Made by a program: the position numbers and the translations under genes. The notes below the pieces were generated by a model, which was given only the letters and a program-made list of their open reading frames with translations, ran no database searches and was not told the origin of the DNA. A DNA stretch of 64,000 bases. Source: Rhyzopertha dominica. Lineage: Eukaryota > Arthropoda > Insecta > Coleoptera > Bostrichidae. Where the stretch lies: positions 6,014,001 to 6,078,000 of the forward strand of contig QCXZ01000064.1 in the NCBI GenBank assembly GCA_025024175.1. Reading direction: 5' to 3'. Shown piece by piece: positions 1-12,800 of this stretch (positions are counted from its first letter, which is position 1; the number at the start of each line of letters is the position of its first letter).

Positions 1-624
1 TTAGGAACCTTTTGCGTAGTTGTTGACGGATTTAAGAAAATGTTTGAAACAGAGTATTTTTTCTACCGCCGTTTGTTACGAGTTGAATTAATCTAAAAGC
101 AAAATAGATGCGTAGCACTAGTATTCAAGACGGAAGCAATAAAAGGCATAGGTTAAAACTATCAAATTTTAATGTGCGGGACGACCCTATTCCACACATA
201 TAAGTTAGTTTTTTTCGATGACCAGTATAGGGATCTCGAAAACTAGCAGAGCTAGAAGAAAGGTTAAGAGAAGAAAGATTCGCCATTTTGTTAACCTAAC
301 TCAATGCACGTTTTGGGTAAAATTATCTACAACTGCTGTATTTACATTTTTTTTGTAACATCAAAAATAAACGAGATAAAATAATTTAAAGAAATATTCA
401 AAATTTAGTTTTTTCTAAGTATTTATAAGAATTTAAAGAATTTTTTAAAATACGTTCCAAAATTTTTATGGCATAATTTTAGAATAATTAAGGTGAAATG
501 TCAGAATTTTCTCTAAATTCTCATTATAATTGGACATTGACTGTATTTTATTTAACATTCTTGTCAGATGAAGTGTTGTAGAAGTGCAGTGGTGCATTTT
601 TTTTAAATAAAACTTTGTCATAAG
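1..624. other. No convincing gene
   Basis: No complete gene is visible. The first 93 bases stay open on the + strand and end ...FYRRLLRVELI before a TAA, with an AATAAA-like motif near 138. This could be the last exon of a gene lying to the left, but it is too short to tell. A short lysine/arginine-rich + frame starts at an ATG near 219. It could be an upstream exon of the next gene, but its donor phase does not match the acceptor at 624. Confidence 0.3.
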
Positions 625-1141
625 GTTACGGCGATACATCGGAAATGTTAAAGAATGGAACATGACCCCAGAAGACCTAGAGAACTTCAAAAGCGTAGCG
701 GAAAAAATTAGAAGCAAAGCCCAAGAGCAGTTTTCGAAATTCGAGGTAATCTGATTGTGGGTAATTGTTTTTGGTCTTTCTTAACAACTTTGTCCTGTAG
801 AAATGTTTTCCCGTCGCAAATCCTGCAGATTTCTGGGATGAATACAACCAACAGGTGAAGGAATTCGCCAAACAATGCACAAATTTAACGGAACAGGAGA
901 TATTCAGTTTGCGTTTTGAACCAAGTAAGATTTCTCAAATACTATTTTTTTTCATTATTTACATAGCCATGATTTTTTAATTTGCTTGACATTGTCATGG
1001 CTAAGTTGATAACATGACAATACGACATTTGTTTTTTGAATTGATTTGGGAATTTTTGTATTAGATTCACAAAAGGCCTTCCTAGATCTGTATGAACAGC
1101 AGGAACAGAGATCTGAGCAGGAATCCAACAAAAATGCATAA
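625..1141 (+). CDS. Small charged protein, three coding exons, unrecognised
   Basis: I do not recognise this protein. Exons are 625-745, 801-924 and 1065-1141, with standard GT/AG borders (acceptor CATAAG before 625, donors GTAATC and GTAAGA, TAA at 1139-1141). From the ATG at 662 the joined frame is 285 nt, or 94 aa, beginning MTPEDLENFKSVAEKI and ending SEQESNKNA. It is rich in Glu, Gln and Lys, looks helical, and has no membrane segment or signal peptide. The frame is open upstream of 662 to the acceptor (RRYIGNVKEWN), so the real start may lie in an unseen exon. A GTAGGT donor right after the stop and a TTGCAG acceptor at 1196 suggest a 3'-UTR intron. Coding character is supported only by consistent phase across three exons. 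Confidence 0.5.
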
Positions 1142-1590
1142 GGTAGGTAGTCAAATGTGTTCTGTGGATTTAGAAGCGAATAATTTTTATTTGCAGACTG
1201 CTGGTGGATTTAAAAAACGACTGGTAGCATAAGCTTACTTTCCGTATCTTTTGTTCATTGTGTAAGAATTCGTTTGAATACATAGCATTTAAGTAAATTG
1301 ATTGATATGTCTGAGTACCACATTTTCCCCCATAAGATCCTAATTTAACATTCTTCACACATAAATGCCTTATAACAGCAATTTTTATTATTGGGACTCA
1401 TATTCTACTGATGCAATAATGAAATCCAATACCTCATAATTATATGGTTACCTGTAATTTTTTTTATTACCCTACTAAAAAAGCTATTAGTAAAAATTGC
1501 TGATTAACACAAAGTTTTATAGCCATGTTTTACTATGGATATATAAATGTGTGCATCTTTTACGATTGGAAATGAAAAAACTTGTGTAAT
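1142..1590. other. Short intergenic stretch
   Basis: AT-rich sequence between two + strand genes. It probably holds the 3' UTR of the first gene (possible intron 1143-1196) and the promoter of the MpaB-like gene. I see no ORF or repeat of note. Confidence 0.4.
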
Positions 1591-4500
1591 ATGGGATACA
1601 TCAGTAAGTAAAAATACTTTTTCCACAAACTTTGAGCTCGCATAAGCAACATTGTAGGAGAGTCTGCAGAGGACTTTGTTAAAGTTTTCCTAGAGGAAGG
1701 AGATAAAGTAACTTGTGATCAAACCAGTAAGCAGTACAATGGAAGCGCAATTGTACCTCCATTTTACGATAGGAAGAAGTTTAAAAGGTAGGAAATATAA
1801 ATTTTTTGCTTATTTGAAGCTTAAAGCAGCAGGTTCTTGAAAAAACTGTTTAAAGCTTTATTAACATCACTAAAAAGATGGAAAATATAGGTGGTTTCTT
1901 TACTTATTTTAGGAGAGCATAAAAATCTACAAATTTTGTTGTAGCATACTGTGGAAGTAATTCAGCAAAAATTATGACATCTATAATTCTTGTGGTCATA
2001 AAAAACAAGAAAGGCCCTGTCAGTTTAGCAAATTGGCACAACTTTTCTTATCAAAAGTTGCCAAAATGTTTTTTCTTTCAGAGCTATATACTGTTTGAGA
2101 TTTTGCGAAAATTTACTCCTAAGATAATTTCTTTTCACCGAATGTGCTATCAAATTTTTGAAAACTCTTTTATTAAGTTGAAGACTGTTGAAGCTTCCAC
2201 CATATTTCATAAAGTTGAAAATGCGGGCTTTTCTATTTGAAAACTATTGAAGAGCGTTTAAAATAATAACTTCTGACAAGGCAACAAAAACAAACAGCGA
2301 AGTATGCATTTTTTTGCAGAGGACAACAGTTCTTCCACAAGAACCTCTTCAGCATGATGCTGGGCAAGCTATTGGGGCTGATAGCTGGCTTTGGAGAAGA
2401 TTCTTTGTTAAATCTGCTCATACACACAGGAAAATCTGGAAATGCCACTACGGCTTACAAAAGATATGGCAGAACATTGTTTCAGATGGTGCAGTGGTAC
2501 AACTACGACTTTTACCCTGGTTCAAAGTAAGTCACTGCCGTAGGAGCCCAAGATGGTTCAAAGTGACGATTTTCTATTGCAATATTTAAAACATAATAAG
2601 ATAGCGAGCAAAATTCTTAGTTTCAAGTTGCAGCTTTTTTGAACTCTTCGATTTTAAAACCCAACTTTACAGATCATGGAGATCCCTTACTGAAATCCGT
2701 AACATTCACAAGTTTGCCAGCGAACAAGGAGTCAATGCAAATTTGGGCCGAATAACTCAAAAGGGCATGGGTTTAGCTCAGCTGGGTTTTATAGGACACA
2801 TAGTTGCGCGAGGACCCTTGGTTGGCATCCATGATGCGTCATTCGAGGAACTACAAGGGTTCATACATGTTTGGCGCGTGATAGGATATTTTTTGGGCAT
2901 TGAAGAGAGGTAATAAGGATAACACTCCAGTGTAGTTACCCTTTAACATTTTACCGTCAAAATCAAAAGTTAAACATTTACTTTTCGTATCGCTTTTATG
3001 AAACTTTTCTGCTCCTGATTCCGTCCCAGATGGAATGAGAGAAACCCGTGTTAAGGGTTTATTGTTTTCTAGCCCTGGTTGTGTTTGGATCGTCATAAAC
3101 CACTTGAAAAGGCAAAGCTGTAACTGCACTAAATCTTTGGTACAACTGTAATGATGTGGTTTAATTTAATAAATAAGTAAATGAACAAAATTCAAAAACA
3201 TTTCATACAGAGGTAGGTCTGGTACAATATGTTACTTAAGAAGTACAATTCTACTAACCTACAGCAGCAACAGTCTTCCAATCCCAAGCCTAACAATTGA
3301 AACACAGATGTAATCCATAACTAAAAAATATAAAGAAATTCAAACATTACTAGCAATTTACCTCTTCAATTTTATTTTAATAGTTATTTTGCTATTTTCC
3401 AACGATTTAGGACCATTAGACAGTGCATTAAATTCTATTCTTGTTACTTGTAGTTTTAGTAATTTTAGGTAGTGGTATATTTTTATTCCCAGTATTAACA
3501 TTTAGGTTTAAAAAAAGCACTTTTCAAATCTTGGTAATAGTACAAAAGAGATTCAAAAGCAAACATTTTGTTCTATATTCATGGGTCGTTTTCAATCATA
3601 ACAGAATTTTTGTATATTATTTTAAGAATCCTATTTTGCAGCTTCTGGAGTAGACTCAGATTACCCTTGTATGCACCACCCCAAGCAATGACTACATAAC
3701 TGATAATACTGTGAAGAAAGGCATAATAAGTAGTCACAGTTCTAGCTAATTTGGGGAAAACAAAAGTTAAATACTTAGTTTTGTTTATTATGCTTTCGAT
3801 ATGTTTATCCCACTTCTTGTTGCAATCAATAACAATAGCCAAATACAAAATTCCACCTTCAAACAATTTTTGTGTATATGTATATAGGTATAGGAGACGA
3901 TCTATTTAATTCTAGCCAATTGTGAACAAAGAACAATAGCAGTGTCATCAACATATGACACAATTGAATCTTCCAGCAGACCACTCAGTACATCATTCAT
4001 ATAAAGAATGAAAAGTAAAGAAACCAAAATCGTTGTTTGCGGTACTCCCGTAACTATACCACCTCTACCAAATCTAAAAAAGTTATAATTACAGGTCTGC
4101 TTCTATCCAGTTTATTGTAAATTAAATTAGTTATAAATTGTCATCTTTTGTGCCCCTTAGCAAAACCGAATTGCCGAGGGCTGATTATATTGTGTCTACC
4201 AACAAAACTATAAATGCGATCATAAATTATTTTTTCCAGTATTTTGGCAATATTCGAAATCAATGAAATGGGTCTGTAGTTTGATGCTGTACTCTTTTCA
4301 GAAAATTTGTAAATAAATCACATCTGCTTTTTTAAGTGCATTTGGCCAGACAGACTGCTCTATGCATACATTAAACAGATGGGTTAAAATTCTGCAATAA
4401 ATCCAGACATAATTTTTATTGATTTTACATTTATCTTATCAACTCCACCAGATTTATTTTACATGTCATATATTATTCTTTTTATTTCTACAGAATTTGT

Positions 4501-5715
4501 GGGTTAAAAAAATTGTACTATTATTTATTTTTGGTAGAGGTGGTCTAGCATTAGTAAGTAGATTTAACTTTTGGCTCAATTTTGTACCAGTTTCACAAAA
4601 ATGAGCATTTACTATTTTTCTAGGTTCTCTACTTCAATATTGCATTATCATAAATAAAATCTTATATTTTTGTTTCTATTCTTCTTTTTATCTAATTTTT
4701 CATTAATCTAGAATTTTTGCTACATGTTTCTACTAAATTTGTTTCATACTTTATTTTAGCTTCTTTAATTACTTTTTCCAAGATTTTTAAGTACTCTTTG
4801 TATTCATGCTTTAATTAATATTCCATCCTATTTTTATGTGTTACTTTATTTTTTAAATTGGAATTTATAGTTTCTTTTATTTTACTAATTATTGACTTAA
4901 TGGCAGCATTTGGTTCAGTCTCAAGTCATAAGAGCATTATAATTCACTCAATTAGATATGATTCTTAATTCGTTGAAATTGATATGGTTGCACATATTCT
5001 GTGTTCATTTTTTAATTAAAACTATTTTTCTTTTTTTTTAAATTTTGATCTTTGTTTACTAATTAAAATCGTTATAATAATAATACATATAATGTATATG
5101 TGGACTTTTTTTTAAGCATTAATTAATGGCGTGTTTAATTTTATTTCATAAAGCTTTTTTTTTCGCTCTTCTAGGTTCAATATCTGCCGAGATTCCGTGG
5201 ACGAAACGCTCGAGATATGTAATATGCTTCTTGCAAGACAAGTTAAACCCCAAGTCGACAAAAGAAACGAGGATTTCTTCGTGATGGCCAAAGCCACCAT
5301 CAACGGAATGTGGTACATCAATCCAGTGCTCGAAGAAAACATAGCTTTGGGCTACGTTTACTATACTTTATTAGAACCCGACCTGCCAGCAGACACCAAG
5401 TGCCAGATGGTAAAGGAATTTGTACAGTTGACGCCAAGAGATATCCAAGGCATCAAGCAAATCGCGTACCTGGCGAGGTTCATGAAATTCTCAATTGTCC
5501 GGGTCTCTTTGAATTATTACGAGTATTTCACGATGTGGATGCTACCGCGATTCCCTTTTCTCGCTCTTTTGAAGATGAAGAAGGAAGATGCTTATATTTG
5601 GGATGCTAAGAAACAAGAGGATTCCACTAGTGGAGTAAGCACGATTTTTGGGTATTTTTGGAAGACAATGCTTTTAATGGCGACCACTTGGTGTTTATTG
5701 ACTTGGATTTTTTAA
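1591..5715 (+). CDS. MpaB / rubber-oxygenase-like (DUF2236) protein
   Basis: Five exons join in one frame: 1591-1603, 1658-1787, 2330-2526 extended to its acceptor at 2319 (so 2320-2526), 2673-2909 and 5175-5715. They give 1128 nt and 375 aa. The protein resembles the arthropod group of the ER-bound oxygenase mpaB/rubber oxygenase catalytic domain (DUF2236), inferred heme-dependent oxygenases of unknown substrate in insects. Visible family features are FHKNLFSMMLGKLLGL near residues 52-67, the YKRYGRTLFQ segment, a TEIRNIHKFAS motif (about 123-133) with the likely heme-contacting His, and GHIVARGPLVGIHD. The C-terminus ends in a hydrophobic anchor-like stretch (MLLMATTWCLLTWIF). The start ATG is in a 13-nt exon, so this start is the least certain part. 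Intron 4 (2.3 kb) carries a retrotransposon fragment. A polyadenylation signal follows at 5744. Confidence 0.8.
3579..4600 (-). mobile_element. Degenerate non-LTR retrotransposon RT fragment
   Basis: Antisense to the host gene and inside its fourth intron. Minus-strand reading shows reverse-transcriptase pieces in order but in broken frames: a finger/palm region near 4300-4200, TGVPQTTILVSLLFILYMNDV near 4050-3990, the catalytic SYVDDTAIVL near 3950, and the thumb with SLLQKLQNRILKIIYKN ending near 3600. This matches the jockey/CR1-type palm and thumb. No 5' ORF or tail is seen, so it is a dead fragment. Confidence 0.75.
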
Positions 5716-5720
5716 TCGTG

Positions 5721-5726
5721 TTTATT
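5721..5726 (-). terminator. Poly(A) signal candidate of CDK20
   Basis: TTTATT on the + strand reads AATAAA on the minus strand, 72 nt beyond the CDK20 stop. It lies inside the 3' UTR of the convergent MpaB-like gene, so the two transcripts probably overlap. Confidence 0.4.
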
Positions 5727-5743
5727 TAATATGTACCAGATTT

Positions 5744-5749
5744 AATAAA
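5744..5749 (+). terminator. Poly(A) signal of MpaB-like gene
   Basis: AATAAA 29 nt after the stop codon at 5715. Cleavage 10-30 nt later would put the transcript end just before or inside the CDK20 3' end. Confidence 0.6.
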
Positions 5750-5797
5750 GTTAACTTATATTTGCACAACTTTCCTCTGGCTTCGATAATTGCATTC

Positions 5798-8700
5798 TCA
5801 CATTACACAATCACTAATTATGTCTTCGAAGGCAACATCATCCGTCTTTGAGATCAGTTTCAAGTCCCTTGGCTTTGGCATTTGTTCTTGGGGGCAAGGA
5901 AGAGGTTTTGCGAAGAAGTAATCATGTAAAAGTGCCTGTGAATCGAGAAGAAAATCAGATTTAATAACAGCAATGCAATTTTCAGCTTAGTGAACTTCCA
6001 GAAAAATATGAAATCTGATATATTAAGAATTCATTAATTTTTATCATAGTTTCAGCATGTTACTTTAATGATCATATTTTTGCCTTTTTGAGGATAAAGA
6101 AATGAAATTTGATCCACTTAATAGTTCATAAGTATGCCTATTGTCAAAAAAAATAGCCTTTTCAATAGTCATAGGCAACTATGACTTCCATAAAAAAACA
6201 TGACACTGCAAAAAGAAACAAATGACACCTTTTTANTCGGACCATTATTATTTATTTTTTGTTAATACAGAACATGTATCGGGAGATTCATTTAGAGCTA
6301 CCTTTTTCACTGGTTATTTTATGACAGTTGACATGTGAGTCGTGTCAACTTGACATGATATTTTTGTTTAGTATTATTTGACATTTCGTCATGCACAGCG
6401 TCTACAAATTTTTCAGCTATATCATGAAAATCAGCGTTCTATGAAAAATGTGTTTTGTGCACTTAGAGCGACTTATGGTCCACACAATCGGCCTACCGAA
6501 TGCACAACTTCCCATACCATCCAAAAATTTGAAACCCACTTTTCATTATTGGACAACACACGACCAAAAAGACCACATCCAGTGCGCTGTGAAGAAAACA
6601 TGGCGGTAGCTGAGAATTTACAGAAAGACCGCGATTCGGTGCCGTTCTCAGCAGCTTGTTGGCTTGTCTTACGCAACAACCTGATGCATTTTACGTGAGG
6701 ATCCAACTAGTGCAAGAACTGGAGCAGGCTAATCTCCAAGTCGTCACCGTTTCAGCCTTAAGGTTCTTGAAAAACTTGAAGAAGATCCACTGTTTTCGAT
6801 AAGAACTTTCTTTAGCGTTGAAGCCCATTTCTGGCTTAATGGGTACATTAACAAGCAAAATTGCCATATTTGGGATCAAAAGCAACCAGGTTCAAGAGCT
6901 ACCATTACAACCAGACAAAACAACGGTTAGGTGTGGTTTGTGGGCTGCTGAAATTATCAGTCCATATTTCTTCAAAAATGAGGCAGGCCAAAACGTAATT
7001 GTCATCGGCATGCGTTATCACGCCGTAATAAGGGACTATTGAATTGAAGCCCGTAATCTTGTCACACAGCCTGTGAGACAAAGGCTTTATTACGAGAACA
7101 ATTTGGTAAGAAGTTAATTTCACGCTTCAGATCGGTAAAATGCCCACCCAGATCTTGTGATATCACACCTTTTACACTTTTTCCTTTAAAGCTAGTGAAG
7201 TCCAAAGTGTACTTAAATAAGCCGGTGATGATTGAAGGATTGGAAGCCAATATTACTCGCGTAATTCGCCAGATACCACCCAAAATCTTGGAACGCGTCA
7301 TCGAAAATTAGAACCTTAAAATGGACCATGTTGGCAGCAGTTATGGACAACATTTGAAACAAATAATCTTTAAATAACAAATATACGGAAAGTTTTTCTT
7401 ATGGGATAATAAAGATACCCTATGAAATTGATTATATCTATTTTTTTAAAGTACTTCTAAATGAATCACCCACCCTTGAATAATATGTAGAAACCAAAAT
7501 AAATTAAAAATGATCTTAAAAACAACATTGTTTACTTATGTTCAAAAAGAGTGTCAAAACTGAGTCAGGAAATTAAAAATGTAATAAGATGCTTATTTAA
7601 AATAATAATACCCCTGATTTGGAACATTAGTGATTGAATTTTTTTTATCCAAGCTTTTTTTTGACAAAAAATATACAAGCATTTTTTCCACGACTCACCT
7701 CAGCTGCAGTAGGTCGCTTAGCTTGATCGTACCTTACCATGCTTTTGACTAAATCGAGCGTGTGTTCGTCCACATCAGGCAAAATGCTGGTCCAACTCAC
7801 TCCACTGCTCGGCGAGAATATAATCTTATTATAATCAGGAAGTTTGCTCAAATTAGGCCAGTTCTCTTTCGTTGGAGTGCCCAAAGTGTGTAAAACAATC
7901 GCCAACTGTTCTATATCAGTTTCTCCCTAAAAGTATTCTTAAAAACACTCTGAAACCCTCAAAAATTAACAATGTTACTGGGAAAAGTGGTGTTTTATTG
8001 ATCATTTCTGCAATTATACACCCTGTTGCCCATAAATCGACGGAGGGTGTGTAGTTTCTAGATCCGTATAACAATTCCGGCGCTCTGTACCACCGTGTAG
8101 CCACTTGATGAGAATACAATCTTTTCGGATCATTTTCTACATATATTCTTGCCAAACCGAAGTCTGCTATTTTTATTTTACCATTATGATCTATTAGCAA
8201 GTTTGCAGGTTTCAAATCCTACAAAGGAAGAATTGAAACGTCTAAAATTTCCTGCGAATAGTTGAAAGTGCGTACCCTGTGCATGATGCTATTCTCGTGC
8301 ATGTACTTTAAACCACGTAAAATCGTTTTTGCATACATTTTTACCTCTGAGTGCTTCAAGATGTAATCAACGTCGTGCAACATGTCATACAGAGTTAAAG
8401 GCAAGTATTCCATCACTAAAACCAATCCCATTCCACGCGGAATGACTTCTAATAATTCTACGATCTAAAACAGCAGGTATAATCACAAGTTCTAGTCTAG
8501 ATGCTTGTTTATACGTAGTCAGACTTCAAGACACGCAAAGCAGTGATCTCTCGCATGGTATTTTTTGGAATTCCCTCGTCCAGCGTTCTGATCACCACTC
8601 TTTTAAGTGCTACTACACGTCCATCACTTTTATCAACTGCTTTTAATACGTAACCGTGTGCTCCCTGTCCTATACGACTGACTACCTCATAGTTATTCAT
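5798..8700 (-). CDS. CDK20: Cyclin-dependent kinase 20 (CCRK)
   Basis: Five exons on the minus strand: 8700-8515, 8464-8276, 8218-7979, 7926-7699 and 5935-5798 (stop). All junctions are GT/AG, giving 326 aa. It is a Ser/Thr kinase of the CDK family. In other animals CDK20 acts in cell-cycle and ciliary signalling. Motifs in order: glycine loop [13 protein letters not shown] ([10 protein letters not shown]), VALKRV lysine, [10 protein letters not shown] (split across exons 2 and 3), [25 protein letters not shown], and C-terminal [15 protein letters not shown], which is diagnostic of CDK20. The activation loop reads [11 protein letters not shown], with Ser where CDKs normally carry the phosphorylated Thr. 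Start [11 protein letters not shown] fits the family start. The last intron (1.76 kb) contains a mariner. Length is close to the vertebrate 346 aa. Confidence 0.93.
6281..7471 (+). mobile_element. Decayed mariner-like transposon in CDK20 intron
   Basis: About 1.19 kb with short matching ends: GGGAGATTCATTTAGAGCTAC at 6281 and the inverse of a GTACTTCTAAATGAATCACCC end at 7471. Inside, a broken + strand transposase begins near 6378 ([19 protein letters not shown]) and includes a helix-turn-helix part, [43 protein letters not shown] and a C-terminal part ending near 7350 ([12 protein letters not shown]). Several stops and frameshifts mean it is inactive. It is antisense to the host gene. Confidence 0.8.
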
Positions 8701-9756
8701 TTTATCAATGGAATCTTCAAAATTAACACTGCAATTACAATATTAGTCCATTCCCAGGATTTTTAAATTTGTTGACATTGTGCGTGGCGCGGATTGCACA
8801 TGTGCGGTAAATGACAATTGTTGGTTACGTGAACTACCGGTATTGGTATGTTTGAACTACGAACTGTCAATTGGGGTTAACAGGGTGAAGGAGTAATTAA
8901 TGCAAAAAATAATATAATTGAATTAAAATGGACATTTTAATGTATTATGAGTTTCGTCTTTTTGTCAGGACGTTTCAATTATAGCAGTCGGTATTACAGG
9001 TTACTGTTATGAACTATGAAAGATCAATTAATTTAATTTTGTGAAAATAAACGTGATTTTAGTCAAAATAGTTACGGGATAATCGGTTGCTGAAACACTA
9101 AAATAATCTCGCTCGTTTTATGGTTGTATATAATATAATAATCGGGGTTATTAAGTTCATACTTTCATTGACAGATGACGACACCTTCTACACAGTTTAG
9201 CCGGTGATATTTCGATAATAGATTGTGGCGCGAAACGTAATTTTCCTTATTATATGCTATACAATACTATACTCTGATAAATAATAACCTATTAATTTCT
9301 CATTAGGAAATACAATTTTATTATTTATTACTAGATTCGTTAACGGTTAACGTTTTAACGTAAGCAAGTATAAATACATGACTACTGCTTAATTTTACCA
9401 ATATTGCAAATTTATTTACATAAATATTTTTTATCCAATAGAGAATCGCATGTTTTTTAGTAAAAAAATATCGCTTTCAATAACAAAAAACAACCCTCCC
9501 GAGTGTCAATAACAAACCACTAAAGTTGACGAAATTTAACGTTTCGAATCCAAAAATGTCGTGACTGTCTCAGTTTCGCATGTGTGCGCGTAACAGCGAA
9601 ATTAATGGAGTACGTAAACTAATTGTCAGCAGCATGTTTACCGGTAGCAACGCATGGGAAGTACTTGGGGTCTTGATACACTTATTGGTCGTTCTTGTTC
9701 TTTGAGAAAAACCACTTTCGCTGCTTTCCCCGTATCTCCCTTGCTGGGATACGAGA
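8701..9756. other. Intergenic region between divergent promoters
   Basis: Holds the 5' flank of CDK20 (-) and of the + strand transcription unit starting near 9790. No ORF is supported. AT-rich, without an obvious transposon. Confidence 0.4.
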
Positions 9757-9840
9757 TTATATATTCCCGTGCCGATCTTGATTGTTGTTATTCGATAGGG
9801 TATTTTTGAGGTGTGGTGTGGTTTTTGTTTTCGGCGAAAG
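9757..9840 (+). promoter_or_regulatory. TATA-type promoter and non-coding first exon
   Basis: A TATATATT-like box lies at 9757-9764. About 25-30 nt downstream a probable start leads into a short exon ending CGGCGAAAG at 9840, directly before a strong donor GTAAGACT. There is no ATG in the exon. The next + strand acceptor with a coding start is at 13974, just before the ATG of the secreted-protein gene, so I infer this is that gene's 5' exon. Confidence 0.45.
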
Positions 9841-12800
9841 GTAAGACTTTTTTTGGATCGTGCGTGTTTTGACAGTACAAAAAGTAGGGTCGATAATATT
9901 GATTTAAACTTTATTACTTCACAGGCCTCTGTTATTACAGAAATCAGATGACTACTTTTTGTATTTGACTCATTTTTAATGCATAGAGTTGATTTTAGTA
10001 GGTACCTATCAATTTTGTAAGAAGATTATAAAAGATTGAAGTTCTTGTAGGAACAAAATGCTTTATGAACTATATTTAAGTTTAGCAAAGCCTTAGTTTT
10101 TAGGACTTAGCCAAAATGAAATGTCAAAATCTGCTTACGTTATTTGATGCGGAAAATTTCAATCACCTGATATTTTGTGCTGCTGTATACTAAAGTGCAA
10201 ATTCCATTATTACTTCAATATTACAACATTCTATTATTATATTACACTTCTAGCCTAAGAAATCAAGAAAATAATGTTTTACTTTTAACTACAATTCAGC
10301 ACTGTTTTGACAGTGAGCAGCTTTAAGATTTGTAAAACTTTGTGCGAGAATTTGTAAATGTTCTGCTACAATTATATTGATTTTTTTCTGTTATGATCAT
10401 TAACAATATGTATCATATTTTGTTCCTATTTTCCTTGATTCTATGGATATACAGACACTTAATTATTTTGCTTTACATTTGCTAATAAAATTTGGGATGC
10501 TGCATTAAAAATAATTGATGGGAACAAAATATTAGGTTGCATTAGGTAAAACAGTAATAATAAAGTGTCGTATGATGAAAAGTTTTGTAGAAATCTTATA
10601 TTAACTATTCTTGAAATTGAAATTTTCTAATTCAAATGCAATCTGTAATCTATATTTTCCTCCTCACATGAATAAATTTAAATTAAAAGGTTCATATAAC
10701 TTCCAGCTTGTAAAAATAAATCATTTACAAAAAATGTCAATTAAGATGGTCATTACGCAAAATTAGTCTAAAAATGACATAATACAATCCACTTTGAAGC
10801 CTTTTTATTTTCGTTGATTTTTGTCAAAAACATAATGTTTTACAACACGTGACGGCAAGTGTTTCTCTGCGATTATGGCAACTTAAAGCGCCTAAACGTT
10901 CAGATTGAGTCTTCGAATAAACCTTTTTTTAACAGCTAGCGTAAAACCGTCGTTTATGTATTCACTGCAAGAATTTTTCTCGCGTCGCGTCATGAATCGT
11001 AATTACCTACTCCAGAGAAATTGAAATTGAACCCGTTGTGAAAGTAAACAGAATTGACCTTGTATTGTACAAGTTCAGAATGTGCGAGCGGTGTTATTTC
11101 GATATCTCGTGAGATAGATATGAGAAAAAATCGTTGCAACACGCGGAAAACGTAAAAAATCACATCTCACGTTTGATCAAAGGAACACTCGATATACTGC
11201 CGGTGATTTCGTCACTTAAATCCTTTATTTTGTTTATCGTACCGTGGGGTCACTTCTGGTTAAACCGGAAATACACATGTGAATCAAATTTTGTTTTAAA
11301 TCAGTCTGATTTGAATAATGAGATATAAAACTACTTTCGTTGTGTTTTAACGAGGTCAACTGTAGTAACAAATACTAGACGTATTTGAAACACCCTGTAT
11401 AATACACTTTGCTGTCCCGGAGAAAGTGTTCTAAAGCATTATAACAAACTATCTATTCAGGTTGATTTATTCTCATAGTCATTAATATTATTATTATCTA
11501 CCAACAATGAAATCACCGATAGGCATTTCTTTTTCTTTTTCATTGTAGTCCAATAACGAATTTTCAATATAATTACATAAGCTATGATACCGACTTAGCC
11601 CATTACTTTGCACAAAACGCCGGGCTAGTTTTGTGGCTACTCGTGTGCGTAGTAAAAAAAATTGATTGGTTATTTAAACGGACGGAGATTGCGATGATGT
11701 ATTTGGTAAACAAAAAGAGGCTAATGCCGTAAAAGATCGCTGTAGCCGTAGAATTGATTTGGTAAAAATCTGAGTCCATGTTCAAATAAGGGTAGTTCTA
11801 TTAAGGAATAGTTCAAAAGTACCCGCAGGTACAAACGGTAACTGTAATATTTTACCGCCCAAAAGCTAACTTCCTCGTTTCTTATTTAGAAACCTGATGG
11901 GCGTACGAACGTACGTAATTTAGGAATGCGGTATAGTATGGTTTAAAAATTTGAAAATTGCTGTTAAATAACATCGGCTGGCATGTGTCGCTAACAGATA
12001 TGTATAGTAAGTATTTATATAATCGGAGCGCAAATAATAAGGAACTAGTACTCGCTATTATAATTCATTACGCATTATATCACAAACGCTGTATAAACAG
12101 TTGTAAATTATAATCTAGATCTCTGTGCCGAACACTGGGTTTTCAGAGTATTGCACAATAATACATCGGTTTGCACTTTTAACCTACTAAGTTTTGTTTT
12201 GAAACTCGCCTGCCTATCACTTATTATTTTTTTAAATTGGAAGACTGACTTTCACTATTTGCATTATCTGCTGTTGCAGCGTACGCGTGATCCAGTTAAT
12301 GCATTCTTGTATAACTTCATATTATTCTTGCAATTAGTTTTTGTACAGCAACGACAAATTTTGAAACTTTGGCCTAATTTTTGCATATTGCGTTGATCCA
12401 AATGATGCAAATTGCTCGGACTTTATCTTGAATTTGTTTTCAAAATTTTAACAAACCCGCAATACATATAAACTATTCTTAGTACATGTGAACTACCCGT
12501 CTCAACCACACCATTTTCGTTTACCTACTTAAAGCCTTACTATCCCCTATTAATTGTGTGTTGTTTTAAGCTAGCTGTAGTTTTGGTATACTTTTATTTA
12601 TTACCATGAATTTTATTTATTTATTCACTTAGTACAAAGATTACAAAGTGTGTCTGTGTTTGCAGAACTTTGATAGCTTGTATGTAAAATAAAAAGAAAC
12701 AAAAAAAATATACATATACTTAATACACATATAGGTACAAAAAGCCAACAGTTAAGAGAAAATATAGATAAATAAAAATTAAGCATTAAATCGACAAAAT

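Noticed and set aside
2851..3129. 92-codon minus frame in the MpaB-like intron border
   Set aside because: It overlaps the end of coding exon 4 on the other strand and has no recognisable motif.
8030..8045. ACACCCTGT word as another transposon terminus
   Set aside because: It lies within CDK20 coding exon 3 and is explained by the protein sequence.
9690..9790. Possible U1-like snRNA in the G+C-richer segment
   Set aside because: The 5' splice-site-pairing sequence and Sm site of U1 are absent; a promoter with a TATA box explains it better.
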